A stretch of DNA of 64,000 nucleotides. Origin: Hahella sp. GTDB taxonomy: Bacteria > Pseudomonadota > Gammaproteobacteria > Pseudomonadales > Oleiphilaceae. The notes beneath the pieces were generated by a model, which saw only the letters and a program-made list of their open reading frames with translations, searched no databases and had not been told where the DNA came from. Location: positions 1-64,000 of the forward strand of contig JANQMN010000105.1 of assembly GCA_028280065.1 (NCBI GenBank), read 5' to 3'. Positions 63,206 to 64,000 of the stretch are shown here, piece by piece; within the stretch, counting starts at the first letter, position 1, and every line of letters begins with the position of its first letter. The position numbers and the translations under genes were made by a program.

Positions 63206-64000
63206 ATGCAAGTTCATTCAATATCAAATCAATACCGGCGGTCAGTTTATCTGTTCGGGTTGCTGACGATAGCAACCGGCCAGGTTATGGCGGAGGTACC
63301 ACAGAACGAGATCGAAAAAGCGCTCGTCAAGGATTATCCCCGAGCGGTTATTCAGGAAATAGAGCGTTTAAGCGACGGTTCCTGGGACGTAGATTTCATC
63401 GAAGACGGTGAAAGTTATGAAGCGGTTTATGGGGCGAATGGCCAGTTGATTTCTGTTCAGAACGAAGACTTTTCCAGCGCCGACTTGTATCTGGGACTTT
63501 ACGCGAGCAATGAAAGTGCCATTTACAAGGGTGCCGATCGAGAGACCGATGTTTATCCGCTAATCTGGTATGACACTGGTGACTTTTATATTCGAGGCCG
63601 CAGTTTAGGCTACCGACTTCTAAAGGGTGAATTTACCCTCGCTGCCGAAATCGACATCGAAATCGGCGAAGGCTATGACCCGGAAGACAGCGACTATTTA
63701 TCCGATATGGATGAGTTAGACCTCCCTGTCAGTGTCGGCATTGTGTTGGAAAAGGAGTTTCCGGTGGCCGAGCTTGAATTTGGTTTATTTGCCGATGTAG
63801 CGGGTGCCCACAAGGGGATGACCGCAAATTTCGGCATAAGCCGCGAATTTGAGTTTGGTAATGATTGGATACTGGAAATCGGCGTTGAAACCTCCTGGCA
63901 CGATTCCAAATACAACGATTATTACTATGGCGTCGCCGAAAAGTTTGCCCGTGCCGACCGGCCGGCCTATGAGGCTGATTCAGGATTTGATATCAGTTTC
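63206..64000 (+). CDS. PepSY-like/MipA-OmpV outer-membrane protein, cut by window end
   Basis: The frame runs from ATG 63206 (AGGGAGAAGGG ahead) to the last base, 265 codons so far. It has a signal peptide (VYLFGLLTIATGQVMAE), a PepSY-like unit at about 28-85 (LVKDYPRAVIQEIERLSDGS), and then MipA/OmpV barrel sequence from about residue 90: LYASNESAIYKGADRETDVY, YPLIWYDTGDFYIRGRSLGY, and NDYYYGVAEKFARADRPAYE. MipA-type proteins scaffold murein enzymes or sit in stress-regulated envelope operons. The C-terminal strands are outside the window. Confidence 0.85.
   Translation, partial: MQVHSISNQYRRSVYLFGLLTIATGQVMAEVPQNEIEKALVKDYPRAVIQEIERLSDGSWDVDFIEDGESYEAVYGANGQLISVQNEDFSSADLYLGLYASNESAIYKGADRETDVYPLIWYDTGDFYIRGRSLGYRLLKGEFTLAAEIDIEIGEGYDPEDSDYLSDMDELDLPVSVGIVLEKEFPVAELEFGLFADVAGAHKGMTANFGISREFEFGNDWILEIGVETSWHDSKYNDYYYGVAEKFARADRPAYEADSGFDISF

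Noticed and set aside
1-64000. CRISPR arrays, rRNA, tRNA and prophage genes
   Set aside because: No regularly spaced repeats, no tRNA or rRNA signatures and no phage structural or integrase genes were seen on either strand.

Overview
The window looks like chromosomal DNA of a marine-type, sugar-using gammaproteobacterium (Oceanospirillales, Cellvibrionales or Pseudomonadales-like). The reasons are the conserved block yciK-mupP-ubiG-mtaD-mtnA (known from Pseudomonas and relatives), outer-membrane proteins ending in aromatic residues, a porin, a MipA/OmpV protein and a PCu(A)C copper chaperone. No tRNA, rRNA or CRISPR array was seen. All functions are read from motifs; no database search was run.

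Layout. (1) 1-10.2 kb is a worn accessory zone: a 5'-truncated IS21-type istAB pair sitting against a beheaded P-loop kinase gene, a DUF1349 gene, a metallophosphoesterase lacking its first metal motif, an AraC regulator, a 1357-residue secreted protein with InlB-like, FG-GAP and UnbV repeats, and a scrapyard of a frameshifted TRAP DctP gene, an IS3 transposase tail and a decapitated membrane gene. (2) 10.4-21 kb is a complete cellobiose/cellodextrin locus: outer-membrane porin, ABC binding protein, two permeases, ATPase, GH94 cellobiose phosphorylase and a LacI repressor. Six copies of a TGTAACCGGTTACA-type operator lie before its transcription units. (3) 21-31 kb is a mixed region: GNAT, GyrI-like protein, retropepsin-like protease, a TPP-enzyme/aldehyde dehydrogenase pair, a copper chaperone, a TetR regulator with three copies of its likely operator, and a Tat-exported Acg-type flavoprotein. 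(4) 29.6-35.4 kb is the housekeeping block (DUF523/DUF1722, YciK, MupP, UbiG, MtaD, MtnA), interrupted by a 143-base near-palindromic element.

(5) 35.8-38.3 kb holds a small secreted protein and an S9 peptidase, enclosed between mtnA and a decayed second copy of part of mtnA. (6) 38.4-62.8 kb is a large alpha-glycoside utilisation cluster: a divergent GH36-like protein, three paralogous ABC binding proteins with one permease pair and one ATPase, a GH13 alpha-glucosidase, a GH65 phosphorylase, beta-phosphoglucomutase, a sodium/solute symporter, two medium-chain dehydrogenases, a chemoreceptor and two near-twin LacI regulators. A second operator, TGACATGTCA, occurs at 11 places (6 exact) and ties the cluster into one regulon; its AT centre is unusual for LacI proteins. 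(7) 62.9 kb to the end holds a PepSY-like small protein and the start of a PepSY-MipA/OmpV fusion.

The two sugar loci share a logic: import of an intact glycoside by ABC transport, cytoplasmic phosphorolysis (GH94 or GH65) that saves one ATP by giving a sugar 1-phosphate, and LacI control by the imported sugar. The second locus is the best candidate for an undescribed system. Its GH65, altered GH36-like protein and two dehydrogenases would fit an alpha-glycoside with a polyol aglycone, such as the marine osmolytes glucosylglycerol or floridoside, but that substrate is inference.
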